The notes below the pieces were generated by a model that was not told where the DNA came from, ran no database searches, and worked only from the letters and a program-made list of their open reading frames with translations. A stretch of DNA of 15,718 nucleotides from the NCBI GenBank assembly GCA_964348015.1, contig CAYGBC010000033.1, positions 1 to 15,718 of the forward strand, read 5' to 3'. Positions 6,754 through 14,278 of the stretch are shown here, one piece after another (within the stretch, counting starts at the first letter, position 1; each line of letters opens with the position of its first letter). Source of the DNA: SOIA01 sp964348015. GTDB lineage: Bacteria; Acidobacteriota; Aminicenantia; Aminicenantales; Aminicenantaceae. The position numbers were made by a program, and so were the translations under genes.

Positions 6754-8103
6754 CTAGCGCCGCTTTTTATAGAAATATATGTTTGTTTCCGAGACGATGA
6801 CTGCGCTGAGACCGATAAGGCCCACAAGGTTCGGGAAGGCCATCATCCCGTTCATGATATCCGACACGCGCCAGACGGTTTCGAGTTTCAAGAATGTTCC
6901 TACAGCCACGAACACCACAAAAACCACGCGGTAGACTTTCACCGCTTTTTCCGTAAACAGGTATTCGATGGATTTTTCCCCGTAGTAGCACCAGCCGAGG
7001 ATGGTGGAATAGGCAAAAAAGATCAATGTCAGAGTGACGATGTATTCTCCAATCCCGAACGGGAAGTATTTGTCGAAGGCATTGGCCGTGAGTTCGGCGC
7101 CTTTGACGCCTGAAGTCCAGAGGCCGCTGAAGATGAGAACCACTCCGGTCATCGTGCAGACCACCAGAGTGTCGATGAATGTCTGTGTCATGGATACCAG
7201 GGCCTGTTTGACCGGATTGGGAGTCCTGGCTGCGGCCGCTGCAATCGGCGCTGAACCCAACCCCGATTCGTTGGAAAAGACACCCTTGGAAACTCCGTGG
7301 CGCATGGTTTGCATCACCACTGCCCCGAGAAATCCTCCGGTGGCGGCTGTGGGTGTGAATGCATGTTTGAAAATTAGTCCGAAGACCTGAGGGATAGAGG
7401 AGATGTTGAGGAGGAGGATGGTCATGGCTCCTATGATGTAAATGATGATCATAAAAGGCACAAGAACCTGTGTGACTCTGGCAATGCTTTTGATCCCACC
7501 GAGGACGACCAGCCCTGTAAAAAAGGCCAGAAAGATTCCTGTAATCCAGTTCGGGATTCCCAAAGAAGTTTTGACGCCATCGGCGACTGAATTGGATTGG
7601 ACCATGTTTCCTATACCGAAGGCAGCGATGGCCGCGAAGACGGCAAAAAGGGTGCCGAGCCATTTCCAGCCCAATCCTTTGGATATGTAGTACATCGGAC
7701 CCCCGCTCATCGTTCCGAACTCGTCGACTTCTCTGTATTTGATCGCCAGAACGGCTTCGGAATACTTGGTGGCCATCCCGAATATCCCGGTCACCCACAT
7801 CCAGAACAGAGCGCCAGGACCTCCGGCAGTGATAGCGACGGCCACCCCGACTATGTTTCCCGTGCCCACAGTGGCGGCCAACGCTGTCATCAAGGCCTGG
7901 AAATGAGAGATGTCGCCCGCATGTTCATCGTCTTCTTTTCTCTTTATCAAGGCGAGATAAAGCGAATACAAAAGGCCTCGAATTTGAAGGCCTTTGAGCC
8001 GGATGGTCAGAAAAATGCCTGTGCCGACCAGGAGAATGATCAGTGGAAGTCCCCAGATAAAGTCTCTGACAGCGGTCAGGACCTTGAGTATTTCGCCTTC
8101 CAT
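6754..8103 (-). CDS. Alanine/glycine:cation symporter family protein (AGCS, AlsT/DagA-like)
   Basis: 449 aa, the usual AGCS length, with about ten or eleven membrane helices. These proteins import alanine, glycine or related amino acids with Na+ or H+. Family blocks: GLQIRGLLYSL, FQALMTALAATVGTGNIVGVA, GGPGALFWMWVTGIFGMATKYSEAVLA, SGGPMYYI and the strong signature MRHGVSKGVFSNESGLGSAPIAAAAA. The C-terminus is short and basic (YKKRR). The start ATG 8103 has GAGG about 11 nt upstream, slightly far; no better start is seen. It has its own extended -10 promoter, and mgtE begins 70 nt upstream of nothing shared with it, so it is probably a single-gene unit. The substrate cannot be read from sequence; alanine is the family default. 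Confidence 0.92.
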   Translation of the reverse strand: MEGEILKVLTAVRDFIWGLPLIILLVGTGIFLTIRLKGLQIRGLLYSLYLALIKRKEDDEHAGDISHFQALMTALAATVGTGNIVGVAVAITAGGPGALFWMWVTGIFGMATKYSEAVLAIKYREVDEFGTMSGGPMYYISKGLGWKWLGTLFAVFAAIAAFGIGNMVQSNSVADGVKTSLGIPNWITGIFLAFFTGLVVLGGIKSIARVTQVLVPFMIIIYIIGAMTILLLNISSIPQVFGLIFKHAFTPTAATGGFLGAVVMQTMRHGVSKGVFSNESGLGSAPIAAAAARTPNPVKQALVSMTQTFIDTLVVCTMTGVVLIFSGLWTSGVKGAELTANAFDKYFPFGIGEYIVTLTLIFFAYSTILGWCYYGEKSIEYLFTEKAVKVYRVVFVVFVAVGTFLKLETVWRVSDIMNGMMAFPNLVGLIGLSAVIVSETNIYFYKKRR

Positions 8104-8133
8104 CAGTTCTCGATCCTCAAAAAAATTTTCCCT

Positions 8134-8142
8134 ATTATAGCA
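8134..8142 (-). promoter_or_regulatory. Extended -10 promoter of the AGCS symporter gene
   Basis: Minus strand TGCTATAAT, a perfect TGnTATAAT extended -10, about 30 nt before the ATG. No good -35 is present; that region is occupied by the outer arm of the 28-bp inverted repeat (8151 onward). Either the extended -10 suffices or the repeat displaced the -35. Confidence 0.6.
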
Positions 8143-8150
8143 GAAAATAA

Positions 8151-8231
8151 GGGGTCGCGTCTTAACATTTTACATTTCCTAAATTTATAGCCTCTCTTAT
8201 TGAGAAATGTAAAATGTTAAGACGCGACCCC
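8151..8231. repeat. Perfect 28-bp inverted repeat with 25-nt loop (REPIN-like)
   Basis: The left arm (8151-8178) begins GGGGTCGCGTCTTAACATTT and the right arm (8204-8231) is its exact reverse complement, ending in GACGCGACCCC. The loop is AT-rich (8179-8203). It lies between ntrX and the symporter gene. As RNA it would make a very stable stem after ntrX, but there is no T run directly behind it on the minus strand, so I class it as a repeat element rather than a plain terminator. Confidence 0.9.
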
Positions 8232-8239
8232 AGTTAGCC

Positions 8240-8257
8240 TTAAGACGCGACCCCAGT
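8240..8257. repeat. Direct copy of the inverted-repeat arm end, touching the ntrX stop codon
   Basis: TTAAGACGCGACCCCAGT repeats 8217-8234 exactly, 23 nt apart start to start. It looks like a third, truncated unit. It overlaps the ntrX-like TGA stop codon (8257-8259) by one base. Confidence 0.85.
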
Positions 8258-9618
8258 CAGCCGAGGAATGTTATCCCCAGCTTTTTGATTTTTTTATCGA
8301 GCTGGTCCTTTTTGAGCTTGAGGACGGCAGCGGATTTGGAAAGATCCCATTTGTTCTTGATGAGAGTCTTGTGGATGTATTCCTTTTCGAACTGCTCGCT
8401 GGCTTGCTTGAGTGACACCTTCTTGTCAGGTCCGGGGGATGATGGGGATTCCCGAGATTCCACGAGCAGAGAGAGATGGGAGGCCTTGATCTCATCATCC
8501 GGGACCATGATGACGAACCTCTCGATCACGTTGATGAGCTCGCTCACATTTCTCGGCCATGAGTAGTTGAGAAAAGCTTCCATGGCGTGTTTATTCATAG
8601 ATTTGACCTTCTTGCTGTCCTGGATCGAGAAATATTCCAGGAAATAGTCGATAAACAGAGGAATGTCCTCCTTTCTTTCTCTTAAAGGAGGGATTGTCAT
8701 CGGAATCACATTCAATTTGAGAAACAGGTCTTCCCTGAACTTTCCTTTGGAGACGCGCTCTTTTATATTTTTGTTAGTTGCTGAAATGAGTCGGATATCC
8801 ACCGGTATGGATTCGCTTGATCCCAGGGGTTCAAACTTTTGTTCTTCGATCACTCGAAAGAGTTTGTCCTGAATCGTCAGGCTGATGTCGCAGATTTCAT
8901 CCAGATAAATCGTTCCTCCGTCCGCCAGCAGCAGTTTCCCCTTTTTGTCTTTTCCCGCATCAGCTGAGCTTTTTCTCGCATAGCCGAACAGCTCAATCTC
9001 GATCAACTCGTCAGGAATGGCAGCGAAATTGATCTGGATAAATCTCTTGTTTTTCCTCGGACTGTTTTGATGGATCAACCGGGCAATCAGTTCTTTTCCT
9101 GTCCCGTCCTCTCCGTAAATCAGAACCGGAGCATTGGTCGGAGCGGCTTTCTCAATATCGCTCCTCAGTTTTTGGACGGGTTGACTTTTTCCGATCAAGT
9201 GGTGTTTCTGCCTGATGGATTCGCGAAGCTGGATGTTTTCTTCCTCCAGTTTTTTTTGCATGAGAGCATTCTTGACCGTGAGGATGACTTTTTCCAGTGA
9301 GAGAGGTTTTTCCAGGAAGTCATAGGCTCCGAGTTTTATGGCCTGCACGGCGGTTTCGATCGAGCCGTGCCCCGAGATCATCACCACCTGAGGATTTTCA
9401 TCCATTTTCTTTATCTTCTTCAGGATTTCGATCCCGTTCATCTGAGGGAGCCAGATGTCAAGAAGGATAAGTTCGAAATTTTCCTTTCGGAGAAGTTTCA
9501 AGGCGTCCTCGCCCGAGACGACCGCTTTGATGATATATCCTTCATCCTCCAGGATACCTTTGAGAGAGGACCTGATGCCGGCCTCATCGTCGATGACTAA
9601 TATTTTTTCGTTATTCAT
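8257..9618 (-). CDS. ntrX: NtrX-like response regulator: REC, AAA+ without GAFTGA, Fis-type HTH
   Basis: 453 aa. Receiver domain 1-120 has Asp10-Asp11, phospho-acceptor Asp54, Ser82 and Lys104. The AAA+ domain (about 145-375) has Walker A GEDGTGKE (169-176) and Walker B GGTIYLDE. The C-terminal 50 residues form a Fis-type HTH (KTLIKNKWDLSKSAAVLKLKKDQLDKKIKKLG). The sigma-54 contact loop after ELFG, normally GAFTGA, reads KSSADA (216-221) with no length change. One of the two arginines expected in FREDLYYRLN is Lys301. NtrX proteins of alphaproteobacteria also lack GAFTGA, as I recall, and the partner kinase is NtrY-like, hence the name. It probably binds DNA under phospho-control without acting as a classic sigma-54 activator. 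Its ATG overlaps the kinase stop (ATGA) and has no ribosome site, so translation is coupled. Confidence 0.85.
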   Translation of the reverse strand: MNNEKILVIDDEAGIRSSLKGILEDEGYIIKAVVSGEDALKLLRKENFELILLDIWLPQMNGIEILKKIKKMDENPQVVMISGHGSIETAVQAIKLGAYDFLEKPLSLEKVILTVKNALMQKKLEEENIQLRESIRQKHHLIGKSQPVQKLRSDIEKAAPTNAPVLIYGEDGTGKELIARLIHQNSPRKNKRFIQINFAAIPDELIEIELFGYARKSSADAGKDKKGKLLLADGGTIYLDEICDISLTIQDKLFRVIEEQKFEPLGSSESIPVDIRLISATNKNIKERVSKGKFREDLFLKLNVIPMTIPPLRERKEDIPLFIDYFLEYFSIQDSKKVKSMNKHAMEAFLNYSWPRNVSELINVIERFVIMVPDDEIKASHLSLLVESRESPSSPGPDKKVSLKQASEQFEKEYIHKTLIKNKWDLSKSAAVLKLKKDQLDKKIKKLGITFLG

Positions 9619-11804
9619 GCGGGAAGCTGGATGATGAATTTTGCCCCGTGGGGGTGATTGTCTACCACCTCGATGGAACCATTGTGATCGCTGATGATCT
9701 TGTTCACAATGGTCAATCCGAGTCCCGTTCCTTTCTTCTTGGTTGAGAAATGTGGCAGAAAAAGCTTGTTTTTGTCCTCGAGAGGAATGCCGTGTCCGGA
9801 ATCTGCGATCTCCACTCGGACTCTCCGGTTTTTCCGGCTGAAGATTGTCTGAATCTTGATTTCTCCTTTTTTGTTCATGGCGTGGACAGCGTTATCGAGG
9901 ATGTTGATGAGTGCTCTCTTCAGTTGCTCGGGATCAGTCTGGATTGAAGAGGGAACATTGGAGGAAAGCTTCAAGCTGAATTCGATATCCGCGAACACGC
10001 CTTTAAACAGAGAAATAGTCTGCTGGATGATCTCGTGGATATTCGTGGGTTGCATCTGAGTTTCCGGCATGCGGGCGAAATTGGAAAATTCATCCACGAG
10101 CGCTTTGATCGTTCCGGCTTCCCTGATGATAGTGCTGGCTCCGGCGCTGATAATCGCATCACGTTTTCTCTTGTTCTGCCCCAATTTCTTTTTGATTCTC
10201 TCTGCGGAGAGCTGGATCGGAGTGAGCGGGTTTTTGATTTCGTGAGCAAATCGCTGGGCGACTTCCTGCCAGGCTGCGATTTTCTGGGCTTTGATGAGTT
10301 GAGTCAGGTTATCGAGGACGATGATCAATCCTGAAAAAGTGTCTTCGGATTCCTTAAGCGGCGACAGGGTGAGCGCAATGGTTCTATTCAGAGCACCAAA
10401 GTTGATGCTGATTTCCCTGTCATAGCGTTTATGCTGGTTCTGGATACCCTGCTCGATGAGCCGTGACATTTCTTTATAAATAGAAGAGGAGAGAATGTCT
10501 TTATAGTCTTTCCCGATGATGTTTCCTCCAGGGAGTGCCAGCATCTCCCGGGCAGAGGGATTGATTGTCGTGATCAAGCCTTGGGCATCCACAGTGATGA
10601 CTCCTGTGGTGATATTGTTCAACACAGTCTCGATATACTGTTTCCGGGCTTCAAGCTCAGATGTTTTTTGAGCGATATTCTGATTGCTTTCTTTAAGATC
10701 TGCGATCATCTGGTTGAACGAATCGATAAGGATTCCGATCTCATCCGAAGCCGGGTCTTCCACCCGGACATCCAGGCTTCCCTTCGAAACATTCTTTGTC
10801 GCTTGCGCCAGCTTTTCGATCGGGACTGTGATGGCTTTGGCGAGGTGAAACCCGATCCAACTGGCTGCGAATATGATCAGCAGAGTGATGAAGATAAGCG
10901 TGATGAAATAGAATTTTTTCACCGGATTTTTCTGGGCTTTCAACTGCTGGTATCTTTCGACATAGGAGGTGATGCTCTGTATTCTTTGGGCGTAATTCTG
11001 GGGAAGGTATTTTCCCGCGACGACCAAAACGATTCCGGTTCCGGGCGAATAGAAGGGAATTCCGCGTCGGATCATCTCTCCGTTTCCCATCGGTTCAATG
11101 CTGTTGACCAAATCGCCCATTTTGGCGCGTTCCACGATGTCCGGGTCGAGACTCTTGTAGTCCGGAAGAGGAAGGTCCGGGTTCAAATAGGAAAACTGCT
11201 CTTCGTTCTCGATGTAGAATCCGATCTCATCCAGGTTGTATTCGGATAATTTAACGCGAATAAACTCCATGCACGGCTCCCGGTTTTCCGGAGTCATGAG
11301 CTTTTGTTCCTCGACGGCGTTTCTCAGCTGGCGGGCGTAATGGTAGGTGATGTCTTTGCTGTTCGCTCGGAAACCATCCGCCAGGCTTTTTGTGTCATCC
11401 ATGATCTTGTCCATCGGAGATTTGAACCATTGTTCGATATTCCGGTTGATCAGGTCGCTGGCGAAAAGGAACAGGAGGAGAGTGGGGATGAGGGACAGCG
11501 CGATGAAGAACAGGACCAGCTTGGTTTTAAAATGAGCGCCGATGACCTTTCTTTTTCTTTCCAGGTAGAGTTTTGTGAGGTTTCTGCCCAAAACGAAAAA
11601 GAGAATGAGAAAAAGGAGAAGCACAATGAGCTGAAGAATGGAAAGAAGAATAGTCGTGACCGATGTCGGGGGGAACTCTTCTCCCTCGCCGATAAAAAAT
11701 TCAATCGCGAAAAAGAAAACGATCAGAAGAATGATCGTGATCCCCAGAAATCGAGAGCCTCTTGTTTTAAGGTGTTCTCTCCCTGCAGTTTCTTTGTCGT
11801 TCAC
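9615..11804 (-). CDS. ntrY: NtrY-like membrane sensor histidine kinase
   Basis: 729 aa. Two membrane helices lie near residues 18-38 and 50-73, a third at 95-116, then an extracytoplasmic sensor region (about 117-297) and a fourth helix (298-321). This is followed by HAMP (about 322-376), PAS (about 388-500), HisKA with phospho-acceptor His521 in FAHEIKNPLTPIQLSAERI, and HATPase_c (about 600-729) with N-box Asn638, DSGHG (668-672) and KGTGLGL (691-697). The HEIKNPLTPIQLSAER motif and the topology are typical of NtrY. It should phosphorylate the adjacent NtrX-like regulator. In other bacteria NtrYX controls nitrogen use, respiration or envelope functions; the signal here is unknown. The start is a GTG at 11804, 4 nt after the rodZ-like stop, so translation is probably coupled. 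Confidence 0.92.
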   Translation of the reverse strand: MNDKETAGREHLKTRGSRFLGITIILLIVFFFAIEFFIGEGEEFPPTSVTTILLSILQLIVLLLFLILFFVLGRNLTKLYLERKRKVIGAHFKTKLVLFFIALSLIPTLLLFLFASDLINRNIEQWFKSPMDKIMDDTKSLADGFRANSKDITYHYARQLRNAVEEQKLMTPENREPCMEFIRVKLSEYNLDEIGFYIENEEQFSYLNPDLPLPDYKSLDPDIVERAKMGDLVNSIEPMGNGEMIRRGIPFYSPGTGIVLVVAGKYLPQNYAQRIQSITSYVERYQQLKAQKNPVKKFYFITLIFITLLIIFAASWIGFHLAKAITVPIEKLAQATKNVSKGSLDVRVEDPASDEIGILIDSFNQMIADLKESNQNIAQKTSELEARKQYIETVLNNITTGVITVDAQGLITTINPSAREMLALPGGNIIGKDYKDILSSSIYKEMSRLIEQGIQNQHKRYDREISINFGALNRTIALTLSPLKESEDTFSGLIIVLDNLTQLIKAQKIAAWQEVAQRFAHEIKNPLTPIQLSAERIKKKLGQNKRKRDAIISAGASTIIREAGTIKALVDEFSNFARMPETQMQPTNIHEIIQQTISLFKGVFADIEFSLKLSSNVPSSIQTDPEQLKRALINILDNAVHAMNKKGEIKIQTIFSRKNRRVRVEIADSGHGIPLEDKNKLFLPHFSTKKKGTGLGLTIVNKIISDHNGSIEVVDNHPHGAKFIIQLPA

Positions 11805-11808
11805 TTTG

Positions 11809-12600
11809 TCAGCTCACAAGACTCGGAATACCGATGTTTTCCGGTTCTTGGTAGAGGAAGTCCTCGAAGTTTTCGAGGGTGATCTTTATGTTCCTGATAG
11901 GAACTCCGGGGACACCGAGAGGCTTTCCTTCTTTTCCGTTAAGCCAGTAGGCCACTCCCCCTGCGTTCCCAAGATTGACGAGCAGTTCCTCGGACGCTTC
12001 GACTGCGATTTTTTCTCCCGCTCGTTTGACCTCCTCAACTTTGAGCTCGCCATCCGCATACACCTGAAGCCATGTTTCTTCCAGGAAGGTGATTTCAAGC
12101 ATCAATTTTTTCTCTTCATAGACAGATTGAGAAAAAGGCTCGATGTCAGGGAGGTGGGCCGGGGTCTCTCGTTTGATGAGCTCTGAAGCCATGAGCTCTT
12201 CCTGAGGGAGAGGTATCTTTTTTCCCCATGAGATCATGTAGAGGAAGATCAGAATGATCAAGGAAGCTGTCGCCAGAACGGAAAAGACGATCTTTTTTTT
12301 AAGTTTTCTCGGGATCGGCTGTTTGATTTTTTTCCTCTCGGCTTTCTCATCGAGAGTTTCCCCTTTCAACAGGGAATCCATGTAGTATTTGTTCAGAACA
12401 GCATTTTCTTCCATGCCCAGGAAGTTCGCGTAGGCCCGAAGGATAGCTTTGATGAAAAATTCCCCGGGAAGCTCGTCCAGGCGGTCTTGCTCCAGCGCCT
12501 CAAGAAACCGGAGGCTGATTTTTGTCGAGTTTGAAATTTCCTCAAGAGAGACGCCCCGAAGTTCTCGTTCTCTCCTGAGGTCTTGCCCTAAGGTTGCCAT
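11809..12600 (-). CDS. rodZ: RodZ-like protein: cytoplasmic HTH, one membrane helix, C-terminal DUF4115 domain
   Basis: 263 aa from ATG 12600. Residues 1-75 are an HTH_25-type domain (MATLGQDLRRERELRGVSLEEISNSTKISLRFLEALEQ, then FIKAILRAYANFLG). There follow a basic juxtamembrane stretch (KKIKQPIPRKLKKK), one membrane helix (about 104-124) and a periplasmic DUF4115 beta domain (about 167-242) with LLVNLGNAGGVAYWLNGKEGKPLG. This is the RodZ plan: RodZ anchors MreB to the membrane and controls cell shape. An in-frame ATG at 12627 would give nine more residues, but it lies between the -35 and -10 boxes of a strong promoter whose -10 ends 8 nt before 12600, so I choose 12600. It is shorter than E. 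coli RodZ because the periplasmic linker is short. It is the first gene of a tight operon with ntrY and ntrX. Confidence 0.85.
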   Translation of the reverse strand: MATLGQDLRRERELRGVSLEEISNSTKISLRFLEALEQDRLDELPGEFFIKAILRAYANFLGMEENAVLNKYYMDSLLKGETLDEKAERKKIKQPIPRKLKKKIVFSVLATASLIILIFLYMISWGKKIPLPQEELMASELIKRETPAHLPDIEPFSQSVYEEKKLMLEITFLEETWLQVYADGELKVEEVKRAGEKIAVEASEELLVNLGNAGGVAYWLNGKEGKPLGVPGVPIRNIKITLENFEDFLYQEPENIGIPSLVS

Positions 12601-12608
12601 TATTTGGG

Positions 12609-12637
12609 ATTTTAGGACAAGAGGCATACCATGTCAA
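12609..12637 (-). promoter_or_regulatory. Strong sigma-70 promoter of the rodZ-ntrY-ntrX operon; predicts leaderless mRNA
   Basis: Minus strand TTGACA (12632-12637), exactly 17 nt, TAAAAT (12609-12614). Only 8 nt (CCCAAATA) separate the -10 from the ATG at 12600, so transcription should begin at or within a few bases of the start codon. No Shine-Dalgarno site is present, consistent with leaderless translation. An AAGGAG further upstream (12646-12651) lies outside the predicted transcript. Confidence 0.75.
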
Positions 12638-12695
12638 TATGGTCTCCTTAATGATAAAATGAATCGAGACATCATCCCTGCGGAGAAAGATACAC

Positions 12696-13361
12696 ATGGA
12701 ACACCGTGAACGAATGTTTCAGGGAATGAGCCTGGAAGATGCGGCCAGAGTCCAGCGAAGCCTCTCTTCGAAACTCATTCTTGAATGGGATGACAGGCGG
12801 GTGGACCTGGTGGCCGGAGCTGATTTTGGCTATGACCGGAAGGCGAAAAAGATCGGGGCGAGTCTTGTCGTGTTCAGGCTTCCCGGGCTCAAAATCGTGG
12901 AAACCGCTGAGGCCGTCAGAGAACTCCGTTTTCCTTATATTCCCGGTTATCTGGCATTCAGGGAGGGTCCCGTGTTCCTGGACGCGTTCCGGAAGATCAA
13001 GATAAAACCGGACGTGACCTTCGTGGATGGAAACGGCATCGCTCACCCCAGAAAAATGGGCCTGGCCTCTTTCGTCGGAGTGATTCTGGATATCTGCACG
13101 ATAGGGTGCGCCAAGCAGCCCTATTATCCGTTTGAACCACCCCCGGAAAACTCCGGGAGTTACACTTTTTTCAAGAATGAGAGCGGAGATAAAGTCGGGC
13201 TCAGCCTGAGAACGCGTTCAGGCGTTAAACCGGTCTTCGTGTCCCCCGGACACAGGATCGATATCGTCCATGCCGCAGATATCACACTTCGGTGTTCGAA
13301 ATTCAGGATTCCTGAGCCGTTGAGGGAAGCCCACAGGCAGGCCAGCCGGATATTTGAATAA
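12696..13361 (+). CDS. nfi: Endonuclease V (deoxyinosine 3' endonuclease)
   Basis: 221 aa, normal for EndoV, which cuts DNA near deoxyinosine and starts repair of deaminated adenine. Motifs in order: AGADFGYD (catalytic Asp43), PYIPGYLAFREGP (Glu90), FVDGNGIAHPRKMGLAS (Asp111), TIGCAK, and PVFVSPGHRIDI (metal-site His). The three acidic residues of the active site are present. The usual ASH after the HPR motif reads ASF (Phe126), an oddity close to the active site. The ATG at 12696 has only GGAG about 10 nt upstream; an internal ATG at codon 7 is less likely because the family starts before this point. The gene diverges from rodZ and converges on ftsX, with only 17 nt in between, filled by a palindrome. 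Confidence 0.92.
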   Translation: MEHRERMFQGMSLEDAARVQRSLSSKLILEWDDRRVDLVAGADFGYDRKAKKIGASLVVFRLPGLKIVETAEAVRELRFPYIPGYLAFREGPVFLDAFRKIKIKPDVTFVDGNGIAHPRKMGLASFVGVILDICTIGCAKQPYYPFEPPPENSGSYTFFKNESGDKVGLSLRTRSGVKPVFVSPGHRIDIVHAADITLRCSKFRIPEPLREAHRQASRIFE

Positions 13362-13363
13362 TT

Positions 13364-13376
13364 GGGGACTGTTCCC
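13364..13376. repeat. REP-like short palindrome filling the nfi/ftsX convergent gap
   Basis: Plus strand GGGGACTGTTCCC, arms GGGA/TCCC around CTGT. It starts 2 nt after the nfi stop and ends 2 nt before the ftsX stop (minus strand). Related in form to the GGGGACGTTCCCC copies but with a different centre. Confidence 0.5.
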
Positions 13377-13378
13377 AG

Positions 13379-14278
13379 TTAAACTCTCAGGAAGCGGGCC
13401 AGCGAGCTGAGGCTTCCCAAGAATCCGATGATGGCTCCTCCCGCGATGAGCAGGCCGATTTGGGTCGGAGAAAGATAGCGGAAGTTGATGATATCATTCA
13501 AAGCCCCCAAGGATGCGCCCAAATAGAGAGGGAAGAATTTTACGAGAAGGAAGAGCAGGGCGAGGGAGACCGCTCCTCCCAGGATCCCCAGAATTACGCC
13601 CTCCAGGATAAAAGGGACACGGATAAAAAGGTTTGTGCCTCCCACCAGCCGGAGAATTTCGATCTCATCCCTGCGGGCAAATACGTTGAGCCGGATCACG
13701 TTGGAGATAATAAAAAAAGAAGCGAGAGCGAGTATTCCTCCTAAGAAGAGACCGATCGCTTGGGCCAGCCGGCTGAGGGATTCCATCCTTTCCACCCAAT
13801 CTCTGTTGAACTGGGCATCCTCGATCCCGTCCATGTCTTTCATGACCTGGATAAATCTCAATATCGTTTCAGGAGAGAGGTTTTCTTCGGCGAGATTGGT
13901 TTCAAAAGACGCGGGGAAAGGATTGATCTCTATGTTTTCGATCACTCCTTGAAGTTCGGGGAAATTCTGCTTGAATCTCACTAAAGCTTGCTCAGCGCTG
14001 ACGTACCGCACATTGTTGACGAGAGAGGATTCTTTGAGTCTTTTTTCAACCGAGCTTCTCTGCTCTTCCGGGATATCTTTCTCGAGGAAGAAAATGATCA
14101 GCATGTTCTTGGAGAGTTCTTTCGCGGTGTAGAAAATATTGTTCGAAAGAGAAAGAAAAACTCCAAAAATCAGAAAGGAAAGGCAGATGGTGGTGATAGA
14201 GAAAATATTGCGCCCCCTGTTCTGCCAGAGATTCGTGATCGTCTCTTTGGCCGTATGTTTGAACTTCTGGTAGATCAA
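13379..14278 (-). CDS. ftsX: Cell division protein FtsX (ABC transporter permease-like)
   Basis: 299 aa, typical FtsX: short cytoplasmic N-terminus (KFKHTAKETITNLWQNRGRNIFSITTICLSF), first membrane helix (about 27-47), an extracytoplasmic domain of about 120 residues (FFLEKDIPEEQRSSVEKRLKESSLV onward), then three membrane helices (about 170-195, 220-245, 270-292). RDEIEILRLVGGTNLFIRVPFILEG is the permease coupling region that contacts FtsE. FtsEX acts at the septum by driving conformational changes that activate cell-wall hydrolases. ATG 14278 overlaps the ftsE stop by 4 nt (ATGA), so the two are translationally coupled. Confidence 0.95.
   Translation of the reverse strand: MIYQKFKHTAKETITNLWQNRGRNIFSITTICLSFLIFGVFLSLSNNIFYTAKELSKNMLIIFFLEKDIPEEQRSSVEKRLKESSLVNNVRYVSAEQALVRFKQNFPELQGVIENIEINPFPASFETNLAEENLSPETILRFIQVMKDMDGIEDAQFNRDWVERMESLSRLAQAIGLFLGGILALASFFIISNVIRLNVFARRDEIEILRLVGGTNLFIRVPFILEGVILGILGGAVSLALLFLLVKFFPLYLGASLGALNDIINFRYLSPTQIGLLIAGGAIIGFLGSLSSLARFLRV

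Noticed and set aside
6767..7798. 343-aa minus-strand reading frame
   Set aside because: It is another frame of the AGCS symporter gene, rich in Arg, His and Ser, with no recognisable motif.
8151..8257. CRISPR array
   Set aside because: Only two inverted arms and one truncated direct copy are present, with no regular spacers or cas genes.
12646..12651. AAGGAG as ribosome site for a rodZ start at 12627
   Set aside because: It is 18 nt from that ATG and upstream of the TTGACA box, so outside the predicted transcript.
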